A stretch of 64,000 bases of DNA. Origin: Dasypus novemcinctus. Lineage: Eukaryota > Chordata > Mammalia > Cingulata > Dasypodidae. The notes below the pieces were generated by a model. It saw nothing but the letters and a program-made list of their open reading frames with translations, had not been told where the DNA came from and made no database searches. The DNA is taken from the NCBI RefSeq assembly GCF_030445035.2, contig NC_080677.1, positions 155,001,169 through 155,065,168 of the forward strand. The letters run 5' to 3'. A program made the position numbers and the translations under genes. Shown piece by piece: positions 46,165-57,600 of the stretch. Each line of letters opens with the position of its first letter. The first letter of the stretch is position 1.

Positions 46165-46911
46165 TGCAGCAGTTTGCTATGGTTGTGAACTCCAAAAATA
46201 GTTTTTGGATTATGTTTGTAATCTGGTCTGTATGTGGGCATGATTGAGTTATGATTAAGGCTTTGATTGGGCCATGTCATTAGGGCCTTGAATCCTCACC
46301 AAGTCCCCGAGTCCCCACCAAGGGGTGGGGACTCACAGATAAAAGGCATGGCAAAGGACAGAGTTGAGGGTTCTTAATGTTGGGTTTTTGATGTCGGAGT
46401 TTGATGCTGAAGCCTTAAACTGGAGCGAGGAAAAGAACAAAGAGGAATAGAGACAGTTCTTTAGACTGGGCAGAAACACCAGGGAGAGAGACAGAGTCAT
46501 TTGCTGGATAGTCTACAGCTGACCTTGTGGAAAGAGGCAAAGCCTAGAGAGCTTCATAGTCTACAGCTGTCCTTGTGGAGAGAGGCAAAGTCTAGAGAGC
46601 TTCATAGTCTACAGCTGACCTTGTGGAGAGAGGCAAAGTCTAGAGAGCTTCATAGTCTACAGCTGACCTTGTGGAGAAACCAGAGGACCTGAGCCCAGAA
46701 AGAAGCAAGACCCTGGAAGGGAGGAACCCAGGAAGCCTCAACCCTCGCAGACGTCAGCAGCCATCTTGCTCCAACATATGAAAATAGATTTTGGTGAGGG
46801 AAGTAACTTATGCTTTATGGCCTAGTATCTGTAAGCTCCTACCCCAAATAAATACCCTTTACAAAAACCAACCAATTTCTGGTATCAGCACCTCTTTGGC
46901 TGACTAATACA
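46165..46911 (+). mobile_element. LTR A (747 bp) inserted in the L1, with internal 48-bp tandem repeat
   Basis: Begins TGCAGCAGTTTGCTATGG and ends CTGACTAATACA. It is flanked by GGGAG (46160-46164) and AGGAG (46912-46916), a 5-bp duplication with one mismatch, exactly where the L1 text is interrupted and resumes. It is homologous to LTR B at 48397. It is longer because of a 48-bp tandem array at 46507-46678. No internal retroviral genes are present. Confidence 0.8.
46507..46678 (+). repeat. 48-bp tandem repeat, about 3.6 copies, within LTR A
   Basis: The unit starts atagtctacagctgacctt and repeats with starts at 46507, 46555, 46603 and 46651. As 48 is a multiple of three, it gives a repeating open frame of 16 residues, which is incidental. 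Confidence 0.92.
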
Positions 46912-47675
46912 AGGAGGGAACTCTCCTTAACTCATTTTATGAGGCCAACATCACTTTCACACCAAAGCTGGATAAAGATACGACAAGAAAAGAAAACTAC
47001 AGACCAATATCTCTTATGACTATAGATGCAAAAATCCTCAAGAAAATATTAGCAAATTGAACCCAACAGCACAGTAAAAGAATTATACACCATGATCAAG
47101 TGGGATTTATCCCTGGTATGCAAAGTTGGTCCAACATAAGAAAACCAATTAATGTAATAGACTACATTAACAAAATGAAGGGAAAAAAAATCACATGATC
47201 ATCTCAATTGATGCAGAAAAGCGTTTGACAAAACCCAACATCCATTCATGATAAAAGATCAGAAAACTAGGAATAGAAGGAACTTTCTCAACATAATAAA
47301 GGGCATTTATGAAAAATCCCACAGCTAATATCTTACTTAATGGTGAAAGACTGAGGAACAATACAAGGATGTCCATTGTCACCACTGTTATTTAGCATTG
47401 TACTGGAAGTTCTTGCCAGAGCAATTAGGAAAGAAAAAGAAATACAAGAAACCCAAATTACAAAGGAAGAAGTCAAATTTCTCTATTTGTGGATGATATG
47501 ATCATAATACAGAAAATCCTCAAAAATCCACAACAAAACTCCTAGAGATAATAAATGAATTATTACAAGATCAACACACCAAAGTATTAGTGCTTCTATA
47601 CACAAGCAATGAACAATCAGAAGAAAAGATCAATGAAATATTCCACTCAGAATAGCAACTAAAAGAATCAAATAT

Positions 47676-47724
47676 ATAGGACTAAATCACTTGAGCCACC
47701 TCTACTCCCTACATAGGACTAAAT
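47676..47724. repeat. 25-bp SINE-head scrap between perfect 12-bp direct repeats
   Basis: ATAGGACTAAAT occurs at 47676-47687 and 47713-47724. Between them lie 25 bp (cacttgagccacctctactc and five more) that match the reverse of the DAS SINE head. It lies in the L1 reverse-transcriptase region. Confidence 0.8.
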
Positions 47725-48396
47725 CTAACCAAGGATGTAAAGGACTTACAGAAAACTACAAAATGTTGTTAAAAGAAATTAAAGAAGATCTAAATAAATA
47801 TAAGGATGTGCTGTGTTTATGAATTGGAAGACTAAAAATCATTAAGATGTTAATACTCCCCAAAATAATTTATAGATTCAATGCTACCCCAATCAAAATT
47901 CTAACAACCTTATTTGCAAAAATGAAAAAAACAATCATTAAATTTATATGGAAGGGTAAGGGGCCTCAAATAGCTAGAGCCATCTGGGAAAAGGAGACTG
48001 AAGCTGGATGACTCACACTTCCTGATCCTAAAATTTTTACAAAGCTACAGTAATCAAAACAGCATGGTACTGGCACAAGGACAGGCATATAGACCAATGG
48101 AACAGAATTGAGAGCTCAGAAATTAACCCTCACATTTACAGTCAACTGATTTTTGACAAGGCGGTAAAGACCACTCAATTGGGAAAGAACAGTTTCCTCA
48201 ACAAATGGTGCTGGGAAAACTGGATCTCCATTTGGGAAAAAAAAAATAGGAGGGCCCCCACCTCACACCATATACAAAAACCAATTCAAAATGAATCAAA
48301 GACATAAACATAAGAGCTAGAACTTTCAAACTCCTGGAAGAAAATGTAGGGAAGCATCTTCAGGAGCTTGTGTTAGGCAATGATTTCTTAGACTTT

Positions 48397-48902
48397 TGTA
48401 GCAGTTTGATACAAGTGATGAATTCCAAAAAGAAATATTGGATTGTGTATGTAATCTGATCTGTACCTGGGCATGACTGAGTTATCAGGGCATGGAGTCC
48501 CCACCCAGTCCCCACCCCTTGGTGGGTAGAGACTCACAGATGAAAGGCATGGCAAAGGACAGAGTTGGAGCTTTTGATGTGAGGGTTTCTGATGTTGGAG
48601 TTTGATGCTAAAGACTTAAGCTGGAGCCCTGGGAAGTCAGCTCACAGACAAAAGAGAAGCCATCCCCAGGAAGAAAGGAACCTTGAACCCAGAGAAAAGC
48701 AAGCCCCAGGAATGTAGGAACCCAGGAAGCCTGAACTCTTGCAGACGTTGGCTGCCATCTTGCTCCAATAGACTTTGGTGAGGGAAGTAACTTATGCTTT
48801 ATGGCCTGGTATCTGTAAGCTCCTACCCCAAATAAAGACCCTTCATAAAAACCAACCAATTTCTGGTATTTTGTAGCAGCACCCCTTTGGCTGACTAATA
48901 CA
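48397..48902 (+). mobile_element. LTR B (506 bp), solo, inserted in the L1
   Basis: Begins TGTAGCAGTTTGATACAAG and ends CTGACTAATACA. It is flanked by a perfect ACTTT duplication at 48392-48396 and 48903-48907. It shares with LTR A the segments gcatggcaaaggacagagtt, tgctttatggcctg and ccaaccaatttctggtat. The TG...CA ends and 5-bp duplication fit an ERVL-like LTR. Confidence 0.85.
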
Positions 48903-49789
48903 ACTTTAAACCCAAAACACAAGCAACCAAAGAAAAAATACTTAGATAGCATTTCACACCCATTAGAAAGGCTGCTATTAAAAAAAAAAACTCAGAATAT
49001 AACAAATGTTGGAAAGGATGTGGAGAAATAGGAAGATTCATTCATTATTGGTAAGAATGTAAAATGGTGCAGCTGCTCTGGAAGACAGTTTGGCAGTTTC
49101 TCAGAATGCTAAGTATAGAACTCCATATGACCCAACAATCCCACAACTAGGTATTTACCCAAAAGAATCAAAAGCAGGGGCTTGAACAGATATTTGCATA
49201 CTGATATTCATAGAGGCATAATTCACAATTGCCAAAAGATGGAAGCAACCCAAGTGTGCATCAACTGTCGATTAAATAAATATTAATATAATGTGATCTA
49301 TACATACAATGGACTATTATTCAACCATGAAAAGAAGTGAAGTCCTGATACATGTGACAACATAGATGAAACTTGAAAACATCATGTTGACCGAAATAAG
49401 CCAGAAACAAAAGGACAAATATTGTACGATCTCACTGATTTGAAACACTAGAATAAGCAAACTCCTGGAGTCAGTATCTAGAATATAGGTTACCAGGGGA
49501 CGGGGTGGGGATAGGGAATGGGAAGCTAAGGCTTAAATGCACAGGTTCCTGTTTGGAATGATGGAAATGCTTTGGGAATGGATGGTAGAGATGGTAGCAC
49601 AACACTGTGAATGCAATTAACAGTGCTGATATATATAAATGAATATAGTTAAAAAGGGAAATGTTAGATTGTATCAGAAAAAATGTTAGATTGTAGCAGA
49701 AAAATTTTTTTTAAATATCCATGGAACTACAGTATGTGAACAGGAAACCCTAAGTTCCACCATGGATTTTAAATAATAGTTCAATTATA

Positions 49790-50140
49790 AACAGGAAGCA
49801 GATGTGACTCAAGTAGTTGGTTGCCTGCCTACCACATGGGAGGGGGGGATGTCCCGGGTTTGGTTCCCAGTGCCTCCTAAAGAAGACGAGCAGGACAGCA
49901 AGCTGATGTGATGGGCACAATGAGGAGACACAACAAGGAAATACAATGAGAAATACAATAAGCAGGGAGCTGAGGTGCCTCAAATGACTGGGCACCTCCC
50001 TCCTGCATGTGAGGTCCTGGGTTTGGTTCCCAGTGCCTCCTAAAAAAAAGAAGATGAGCAGACACAGAAAGCACAAAGAACAGACAGCAAGCACAGACAA
50101 TGGGGGTGGAGAGAAACAAATCAATAAACCTTTAAAAAAT
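49790..50140 (+). mobile_element. DAS-type SINE pair, head to tail
   Basis: Reads ggaagcagatgtgactcaag, tgcctaccacatgggagg and gggtttggttcccagtgcct (box B). After about 140 bp there is a second body: gctgaggtgcctcaaatgac and again gggtttggttcccagtgcct. It ends caataaacctttaaaaaata. It may be a dimeric subtype or two insertions. Confidence 0.8.
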
Positions 50141-50427
50141 ATAGTACAATTATAAAAATGTGCTGTCATCATTTGTAACAAATGTTCCACATCAATGCAA
50201 GGTGTTAGTGGTGGGCTTGTATAGGGGAATTCTGTATTTTATGCTTGATTTTTCTCTAAACCCACAATTTTTCTAATAAGGAAAAAAATAAATAAAATTT
50301 TAAAAAACTATTATAAAAAAGGATGGTATGTGGGGACCTTGTATTTCACACATGATATTTCCATAAACCCTCAAAGTCCTGAAATTTTTAAAAAATCTGA
50401 AATGAAAAAAGACTCATCAAAAAGCAG

Positions 50428-50805
50428 ATGTCCAGGGAAGCGGCTGTGGCTCTATCAGTTGGGCTCCCGTTTACCATATGGGAGGCCCTGGGTTCACATT
50501 CCAGGGCCTCCTTGTGAAGGCAGGCTCACCTGCACGCTGTGGAGTGCCACCTGGCCTGCAGACACCATGGAGCGCCGCCTGGCCGGCAGATGCCATGGAG
50601 AACTGACTAAGCAAAGGTGACACAACAAAAGAAGGGAAACAAGCAAGAATATAAAAGAGCCAGCAGCGAATGAACACAGAGAGCAGACAGCAAGCAAGCT
50701 GCAAGGAGGGAGGGAAAAATAAATAAATATAGACAGAAGAATGTTCGGTGAAATGGACACAGAGCATGCAAAAAAGTCACGGGGGGGGGGGGATAAAAAA
50801 AAGCA
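50428..50805 (+). mobile_element. Long DAS-type SINE
   Basis: Reads agggaagcggctgtggctct (box A-like), catatgggaggccctgggtt, box B gggttcacattcc, ccatggagcgccgcctggcc and a tail aaaaataaataaatatagac, then a run of about 13 G and a short A-rich end. Confidence 0.8.
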
Positions 50806-52269
50806 GATGTCCAAGAGAATTTCTTCCTGGACATGCTATATACCACCTATTAAATAAAGATGCCCAATTTATTCAGGACTACTCTTACCTTGTTCTCCAA
50901 ATCTGCATAAGAGAAATGACGGGGTCACCTGAGCCCCTGATGCAGCCAGAACTGGGGCATGTCAGGTGCTACTCTAGCATCTCTGACCTCACTGTGGAAG
51001 GTGCAATGGTGTTGGGTAGCGGGGCTTGCGTACAAATAAATTATGATTTGTAAGATGGGAGAAGAGAAGAGAAACCAACATAGAAAGTCAGCAGGATAAA
51101 AGTTCAGGCTGGAAGAGAGAAGATTTCAGCTCTGCTTCATGATCTCGGCTCCAGGTCTACATACGTTTTCTGGGCCAAAGGTTCTGCCTTTTGTTCCAAC
51201 AGGGATGGGACTAATGGGGAAATAGTTTAATATGATTATACACAGTTCTGTGAGTCTGATGATGAAAACAGGCAAATGTCACCCATTCTATGAGCGTGAT
51301 CTATCTTCCATCATCCTTTGACAAGTCCAAGATTAGGAGAGAATAGATTTGCTAGGAAGGATTCTTCCACCAGATTTGAGTTAATTGAAATCCAAGGTTC
51401 TCCCCTCCCTTCTGCAAATGTTTATTATGCACCTGCACAGAGTTAGACACGCTTTACAAAAGTGAGGGTCCCTACAGGCTTTGAGAACAAGGGAAGGTAA
51501 ACCTGTAACTTACAGCAATATGAGCTAACTTGAATTGAATGTGAATGCTTTTACCAGGAAGTTAGGAAACTTGCTTGAGTATAATAGCTTAGCATATGAA
51601 GGTAGGTGCATACAGGTGACAAAGGGACCCTGAATCTTAACCATTCAGTACAGGATAGAAAAAAAGCCCGACAGGAGGTTCCAGACACTCGCATGGAGCC
51701 TCAAAGCTCTGTGATGACTTTTCTAACCACAGGAAATGTCATTCCCATTCATACATCTTGGGAGAGGCTTCAAAACAGTTCCAAGAGACATCAGCTGCAG
51801 AAAAATGACTTTCTGCGGAGAAATTCCTCCTTCTTGGAAGTGGATACATCTTTTAGAAGGCTAGTTAAAATATATCTGGAAATTGGGCTTTGTAACCATG
51901 GAAACCTGGCTGGATGGAAGGGGACCTTGGAATCAACCTGAGGGGGAGAGGAGATAAACTCCTGTATTGAGAAAGGCTTATTTGGGCTAACTAGTTGCCA
52001 GATTCCAAGAAAATGGAAACAAGTTGAAAGTCATTATGGGAAAGGACTTAGATTTGTTAGTTGATTTGCAGTTGCTTTCGACACCTGAGTTCAATTTCAA
52101 AACAGGTAATATCTGAAATAGTGAATATGCTTCTTAGATCAAAAATGACATTGGTTTTTCATAAAGAAAGCGTTTTCAGTAGGGACAGCTCACAGAACCT
52201 CCCCCCAAAGCACTGAGAGAGCTTCAGTAAAGTGAAAGCTAAAAAGGGCCAGAGCTTGTCTTTTGTAAT

Positions 52270-52487
52270 CGAGCAATCACACCCCACCCCCACGGCACGG
52301 GCACACAAACACACATGGGCACAAGAATGCACGTGGGCACATGGCACGAAAATGCATGCACGCGCGTGCGCACAGGGCACACAAATGCACGTGGACACAC
52401 GGCGCACGAATGCACACACACGTGTGTACATGGCACACGAATGCACGGGTGTGAGCCCACGGCACACGAGTGCAGGCGCGCACTGAC
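52270..52487. repeat. CACG-rich minisatellite abutting the w2 donor
   Basis: Imperfect units of about 26-32 bp built on ggcacacgaatgcacgtggg, about seven times. The last unit (ggcacacgagtgcaggcgcg) runs into the 5' splice site of exon w2. Long alternating purine-pyrimidine stretches are present. Confidence 0.85.
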
Positions 52488-52635
52488 CTTTCTTCACCAT
52501 CCTGCCTGCCACAGTGAACTGGGTGGAGTCGTTGGCCGCCCCCTTGCCCCTGCTCTTCCAGGCCTCCTCCCTGACCGTGATGAGCTGCTTCCGCTCTTCG
52601 ATAGTCATCTGGCTCTCTCGACTCTCCGCGACCCA
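52488..52635 (-). CDS. SVIL: SVIL coding exon w2
   Basis: This 148-nt exon encodes residues 44-92, starting [18 protein letters not shown] and ending GRMVKKG. It is a highly conserved charged segment before the gelsolin repeats. It starts in phase 0 and ends with one base of the next codon. The acceptor is a tandem NAGNAG, tctaagcag, so a form with one extra Gln at the junction is possible; I chose the distal AG because human supervillin, as I recall it, has Arg aligned to this Trp with no extra residue. The donor is AAAG|gtcagt, and a CACG-rich minisatellite begins within a few bases of it. Confidence 0.95.
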
Positions 52636-54469
52636 CTGCTTAGAAAACGGACAAAGGAGAGAACGGGAGAGAGACATGGCAGACATGAACTTCAGCTTGT
52701 CGTGGTGCATGGGCTTAAAAGCAGGCGAATAAAGAGGAGTAACACGTGTTCTGGAAAGCTCCAGAAACTTTCTACCTTAACTGGCCTCTGCAATGGCTTG
52801 GCTTCCTTACGCTTTCCGACTTGGATTAGGGATTGCCATGGGTGATAGTGAATCTACTTTAGGTTAAAACTTTGCTTTTTCACTCATTTGTTTGACACAC
52901 TGGAACACAAAATGAGACTTTGCAAAAATAAACAAAAATGCAGCCGTTGTTTTAAGCCATGACCTTCACAGAGCTTTAGAGTTGCTCCATCTACCTATCT
53001 GGTTAAATCAGCTGATCGGGAAAGTTATCCACCTGCGCTCACACCGCTCCCAGTCCAGGTGAATGGTTTCATCCTCTACACTCAGTAGGGAGAAAACTGG
53101 TTAGCAGGAAACCCACCCTAAGATGGTTTTCTAGGACTCTGCAAGCTCTTCTATGGCAAGTGTCACATGGGCAGGCGGGAGCCGGGGCAGCCCACAGAAG
53201 GGAATTCTGCTGCAGACACAGTGTCCTTCTAGAATAGCTTCTACCTAAAAACACTTTCAGAAGTCCCTAAGGGGGTTCTGGAGAGAGTGGTCTCTTCAAT
53301 TGTAAGCCAAAGCCTTCAGCCTGGGGTTGGGGACACGGCAGCTAGTTAGGGCAAGGAGCAGAACCACGCTGTGATGAGAGGGACAGGGGGGAGGGTGAGG
53401 TGGGCTGGGCCGAGGAAGGGATGAGAAGTGAGAATGGAGGCAGAGGAAGGGGCTCCAGGCCTGGGCTGGAGGAATCGAGCGTGGCCTGAGGAACAGAAAC
53501 GAGGCTGGGAGGAAGCGAGGAGGACGGTGGGGGAGACCGGGCAGGAAGTCCTAAAATGGTGGCAGGACAGGGCTTACCCTCCCTCCTCTGACCACACAGC
53601 CCCTCTCCTGGCTGGGCTGGGGCCAGCGAGCAGGGGCCAGGGCCGGTCGTGGAAGGTAATGCCGAGCAGGGGGATGGGAGGACAAGTCCTCCACGCCAAC
53701 AGAGAGCGCTTCCCGGCCGTCCATCCCGAAACCATCCTAGGAACCGGCTCTCCGGTGGCCACAGCCTCCTGGGTTGGTTCTCTGGCTTGAACTGCAGTAT
53801 CGTCTCTGGCCTGAGGAACGCCATTTTGGCCAGGGCACGTGCATCCAGCTCTCCTTAACTTTCTCTGGCAGCTTCTGCAGCTCCTCTTCAAGCAGGAGGA
53901 GCTTCTCCTTGCATAAGATGTCTCAGGCAAGCTCAGGGCACATGGAACGATGCTAAGGGCCTCCACAGTGGGACTCTGGCAGACTCGAGGGGGCTACGCC
54001 CCAGGGGCTCAGGGCCTCTCCTCTTCCACCTTCCATCCACCATGGCCCACCAGCTTCCCTCAGTGGACCAACAGGAAGGAAAGGACGGAAGGAAGTCGAC
54101 ATCTGCACAGCCCATTTCTTCAAGTCCTGGAGTGATGGAACCTGGGGGCAGGCAGGGAACACGACCCAGGAAAGGGGCCTTTCCTTCCTTCCCAGAAGCG
54201 TGAACCCAGCTCTGCACTGCTGACATGTGGTTTCCGCCATGAATCAACTTCTCCACCGTCCAGTTTGTGAATCTTCCTTTTCCAGGATTCTGCTACAGGG
54301 CACTCATAGCCAGAATGGATTTGGACATTCTTGGTAGTTTAGAAAAGGCTAAAAATGTTTTCCTAAAGAGGCATGAGAATGCAATGCAATGCATGATCCT
54401 GGCTTGGGTTGTAGATGGGGTGGAGGTGGGGACTGAAAACCACATTACTGGGGGGCAATGGACACAATT

Positions 54470-54690
54470 TGAATATGACTGTGGATGAGATAAGGAAACA
54501 TCCTACGGATGTTAAATTTCCTCATCTTGATAACTCTATTGTGGTCATGTAAGTGGGTATCTTTGACTTCAGGAACTATATTGAAGTATTGAAAGGGAAA
54601 GGAGCAAGTTGTCTTCAAGCTATCACACACGGTTCAGGGGAAAAAGGGGCAGGAGGGCAGGGGAGGGGGGCGGGAGTGGATGGCAACGAT
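54470..54690 (+). mobile_element. Old L1 3'-end fragment
   Basis: The order ctattgtggtcatgtaagtg, gaactatattgaagtattga and caagctatcacacacggttc resembles an L1ME 3' end (attgtggttatgtaag...gaagtatttagggg...ggttcag). Confidence 0.45.
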
Positions 54691-57600
54691 TGGCGGATCT
54701 GGTAAAAGGTATATGGGCATGCCCTGCCTGATATGGCAAACTCATCTCCAAGTCTGGAATTTTGTTAAAATATATAGTTACTTTCCCTCTCATGATGGAG
54801 GAGATGTCCCTAATTCCAGTAACTCTGGGAACTACATACCCTTATTAAATAAGCCATGAGATTGCTCCATCGACATTCAGGAAAGTAAGTTTTCGCTGAA
54901 AATGAAGTTCCAGCCATGAATTTTAATCAAACAAATATGGAACTTGGCTTAAAATACTTTTAGAAACATACAAAGTGCCAAGAAAGTTTGCTTCTCCAAA
55001 GGGCCCGAGAGCACTAGCTCGAGGTAGCTCATCTTCCCAGGCAGGGTGTGGTACTTGGGTGTAGTTAATGACTCAGAAAAATGGTGTGCCCTGAATCAAA
55101 AGTTTCATCTCCCCAGAGCTTGCATGGACGTGAGAGATCTGGGTCCTGGGCAGATATAGTGGTTTTTAAGATTTAAAGCATCCATTAAGTTTTCCAGATC
55201 TGTGTCAAAAAGGAATATTTTCCCTCCCCTGTAAGTTACAATATTAAATGTAAAAGCTTTTGTTTTTCTAGAAGTTGCTACGTAATTTTGCTACATGGTG
55301 GGGTTGGATTTGGGCCTCCTAATTCATGCTGTGTGACTTTACCTTGCTCTATAACAGAGTATGGAATATACAGTTTATTCATTGGGAAGAATCTAACACT
55401 TTATCCCACACTGCTATTAAATCTGAGAACTCAAAATATGGAAACAAATATGATGATATCATTGTCATTTTTTTAAAGCTTAAAACTTCATTGTTGTTTT
55501 CTTACCTTTCCCTTCTAAATTTTTCTTTCCTCTTTTCAAGGACATAAGATGTATTGTAATAATACGTACTGTGACACTTTCCAGATTTCGCTCATGTTGA
55601 GGATAAGAATGAATAGAAGCCTTACCCCATCACCCCTTCGCTCTTCCAGATGTAAATCCCATGAACGAGGTGGTGAGAGTGGTGAGAGTGGATGGAGAAG
55701 GGACCAAGTGTATGTGTGTAGAAGGTAGTGAAGTAGCTGGGAAGAAAGGATCATCTGCTCTTAAATGCAAAGACTTGGTAGGACACAGCTTGAAACTGCA
55801 GAGCCTCAAGCTGCAAGAATGTTTTCAGGTTGCTACATTGTTACTGATGACCTCTCTCTCTCCCTCTTTCCTCTCTCCATACTTACTGAGAAATCACAGC
55901 ACAGATTTCAGTTAAGGTTTCTGCCATAGGGATGTGATATAGAACAAGAGAGCAGAACTAATTTATATTGTTTGGAATGGTACAGATTTGAGGGTAAATG
56001 CTTTCACGACTGGAGAGCTTTATGCAACAAAAATATTGTGATCTGGCTTTTATACTTTTATCCCATATCTGGGCAAACTAAATTATAGCAAGAAATTATC
56101 AGAGCACACGTTAAGTAACAGAAATAAAGTGACAAATCAGTACTTTCCATTTTTCAAAATTCTCAAAGATGGTAGCATCTTTTAGAATTTTGTGCACCCT
56201 TAAGCAAATTTACCTTTTCCTACTCCATAGGGTATTTTCTGCCTGACAGCAGTTACAGGAAGCTTGAGGCAACCTGAACAGAGCTGGGCAAAAAGCCACA
56301 AGGACGTTTAAGCCCCCGAGCAACCAAATCAGGTCGTGTCACCATCTACCAGCTTCTAACGTGAAAGGAAGGGAAGAAAGATTTCTTATTCTGGGCAGGT
56401 CACAGGTATGTGAGGGAAAAGAGAATGCGTGTTGATGCCCAAGAGACAAACGGCCGTTTAGAAAGAGCTTGCTTGCTGTTTTCTTGGCTGGCTCTTGGCA
56501 TTGTTGAATCTTAGGACTCTAGGGCTGAGGAAGGAAAAGGGGTCCCTTGATCTCAGAAAACACTGGTGAGCTATCGCTACATAACAGGCACGTAAAATAC
56601 TTACCTGGAAAAATGGTCCAGTAAAAAATAAAGAATTTTTATGCAATGAAAAAAGCTAGGCATTTAATTTTGAAGTGACAAAATGGAAACTGCCTGTGGA
56701 ACCTGTTTTTTTTTTTTTAATGTAAAAAGTACATACACTTCAAGACTGTTCAATAACATCTTTTCCTTTGACGTCTTATTTAAATGCTTTTTTTCCGGAA
56801 ACCCATTTTCCTCTTAGCGATGGGCCAGTCAGTTTGCTCAGCATTTTACCCTCCTGGGGGTGGGTGCTGGCAGGCTGCACTGGCGCTGAGCTCCCTCACG
56901 TCTACATAGCCAACTTCAAGGGCACAGACCCAGTGGAGAGACAGAAAAGGCCAGCTGAGGAGAAAATGGGAGTTTCCACATATGAAGGACAAAGAAGAGG
57001 ACCCAATACACTGTTTAGCCAACCTCTCAGTTTAGTACGTGAAATCTTGGGCCTCTTATTCAAAGATCTGTTTGGCCAATTCGTGGTCCCAAAGGAACAG
57101 GAAACTCCTGACTTTTGGTTAGAGGCCACCATGGGCATAATAAAATCCCAGTTCCAATGAGGAGACAGAGACCCTAGGAGGAGAAGGGTCTGGAAAAGTC
57201 CCTCAGATACAGGGAGAGGGTTGCTGTCAGACCCGGGATTCAGGGACAAGCATGTCCAGTCATCCTGCATGGCTATTCTGACACCAGGGAAAATCCACAG
57301 GGAATTGGGAAAAAACCACGGCTGCCATTTTCAGTTTTAAAGACTGTCGCCCATTAGGCACCAACAGGGTGGAGCCCAGATGGATGCAGGGGAGGCTGGG
57401 GCTTGCAGACAGGACTCTGTTGTCTGACATTTTACCAGAGACATCATGCATCGTCACCCCTGCCCTTGCCACACCCCAAACTGCCTCCAGCACGTCCCGT
57501 GGTAAGACGACATCCCGCCTGGGCTGCAGCCACGACATAGCCACGTAGTTTTTGGGCTTCTGACTCAACTTAGGAAATAAAGCTTGGAGATTAAAAGGGG

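Larger units (their letters stand above)
43441..49735 (+). mobile_element. Old L1, about 4 kb of its own sequence, interrupted by later insertions
   Basis: Starts near cagggaagatggtggagtag (L1 5' region). It then shows endonuclease-region text (gcagtaggagactttaacac; tctcaagtgcacatgcaagg), reverse-transcriptase text (actcattttatgaggccaac; ctatttgtggatgatatgat, the F.DDM site), and the 3' region (gactattattcaaccatgaa; gaatggatggtagagatggt). Most of ORF1 appears to be missing. Frames are broken by stops and insertions, so it is dead. Its own segments are 43441-44508, 44885-45005, 45480-46164, 46912-48396 and 48903-49735, approximately. Confidence 0.85.

Noticed and set aside
46501..46692. 63-codon plus-strand repeat protein
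   Set aside because: It is only the 48-bp array of LTR A, whose unit length is a multiple of three.
52159..52487. Cys/Val/His-rich frames through the CACG minisatellite
   Set aside because: Translation of a tandem repeat downstream of the w2 donor; not coding.
53774..53930. Minus-strand reading with KEKLLLLEEELQKLPEKV, coiled-coil-like
   Set aside because: It has no start, sits behind a stop, lacks a convincing acceptor and I cannot match it to supervillin or another protein. It could be a pseudogene scrap, but the evidence is too thin to annotate.
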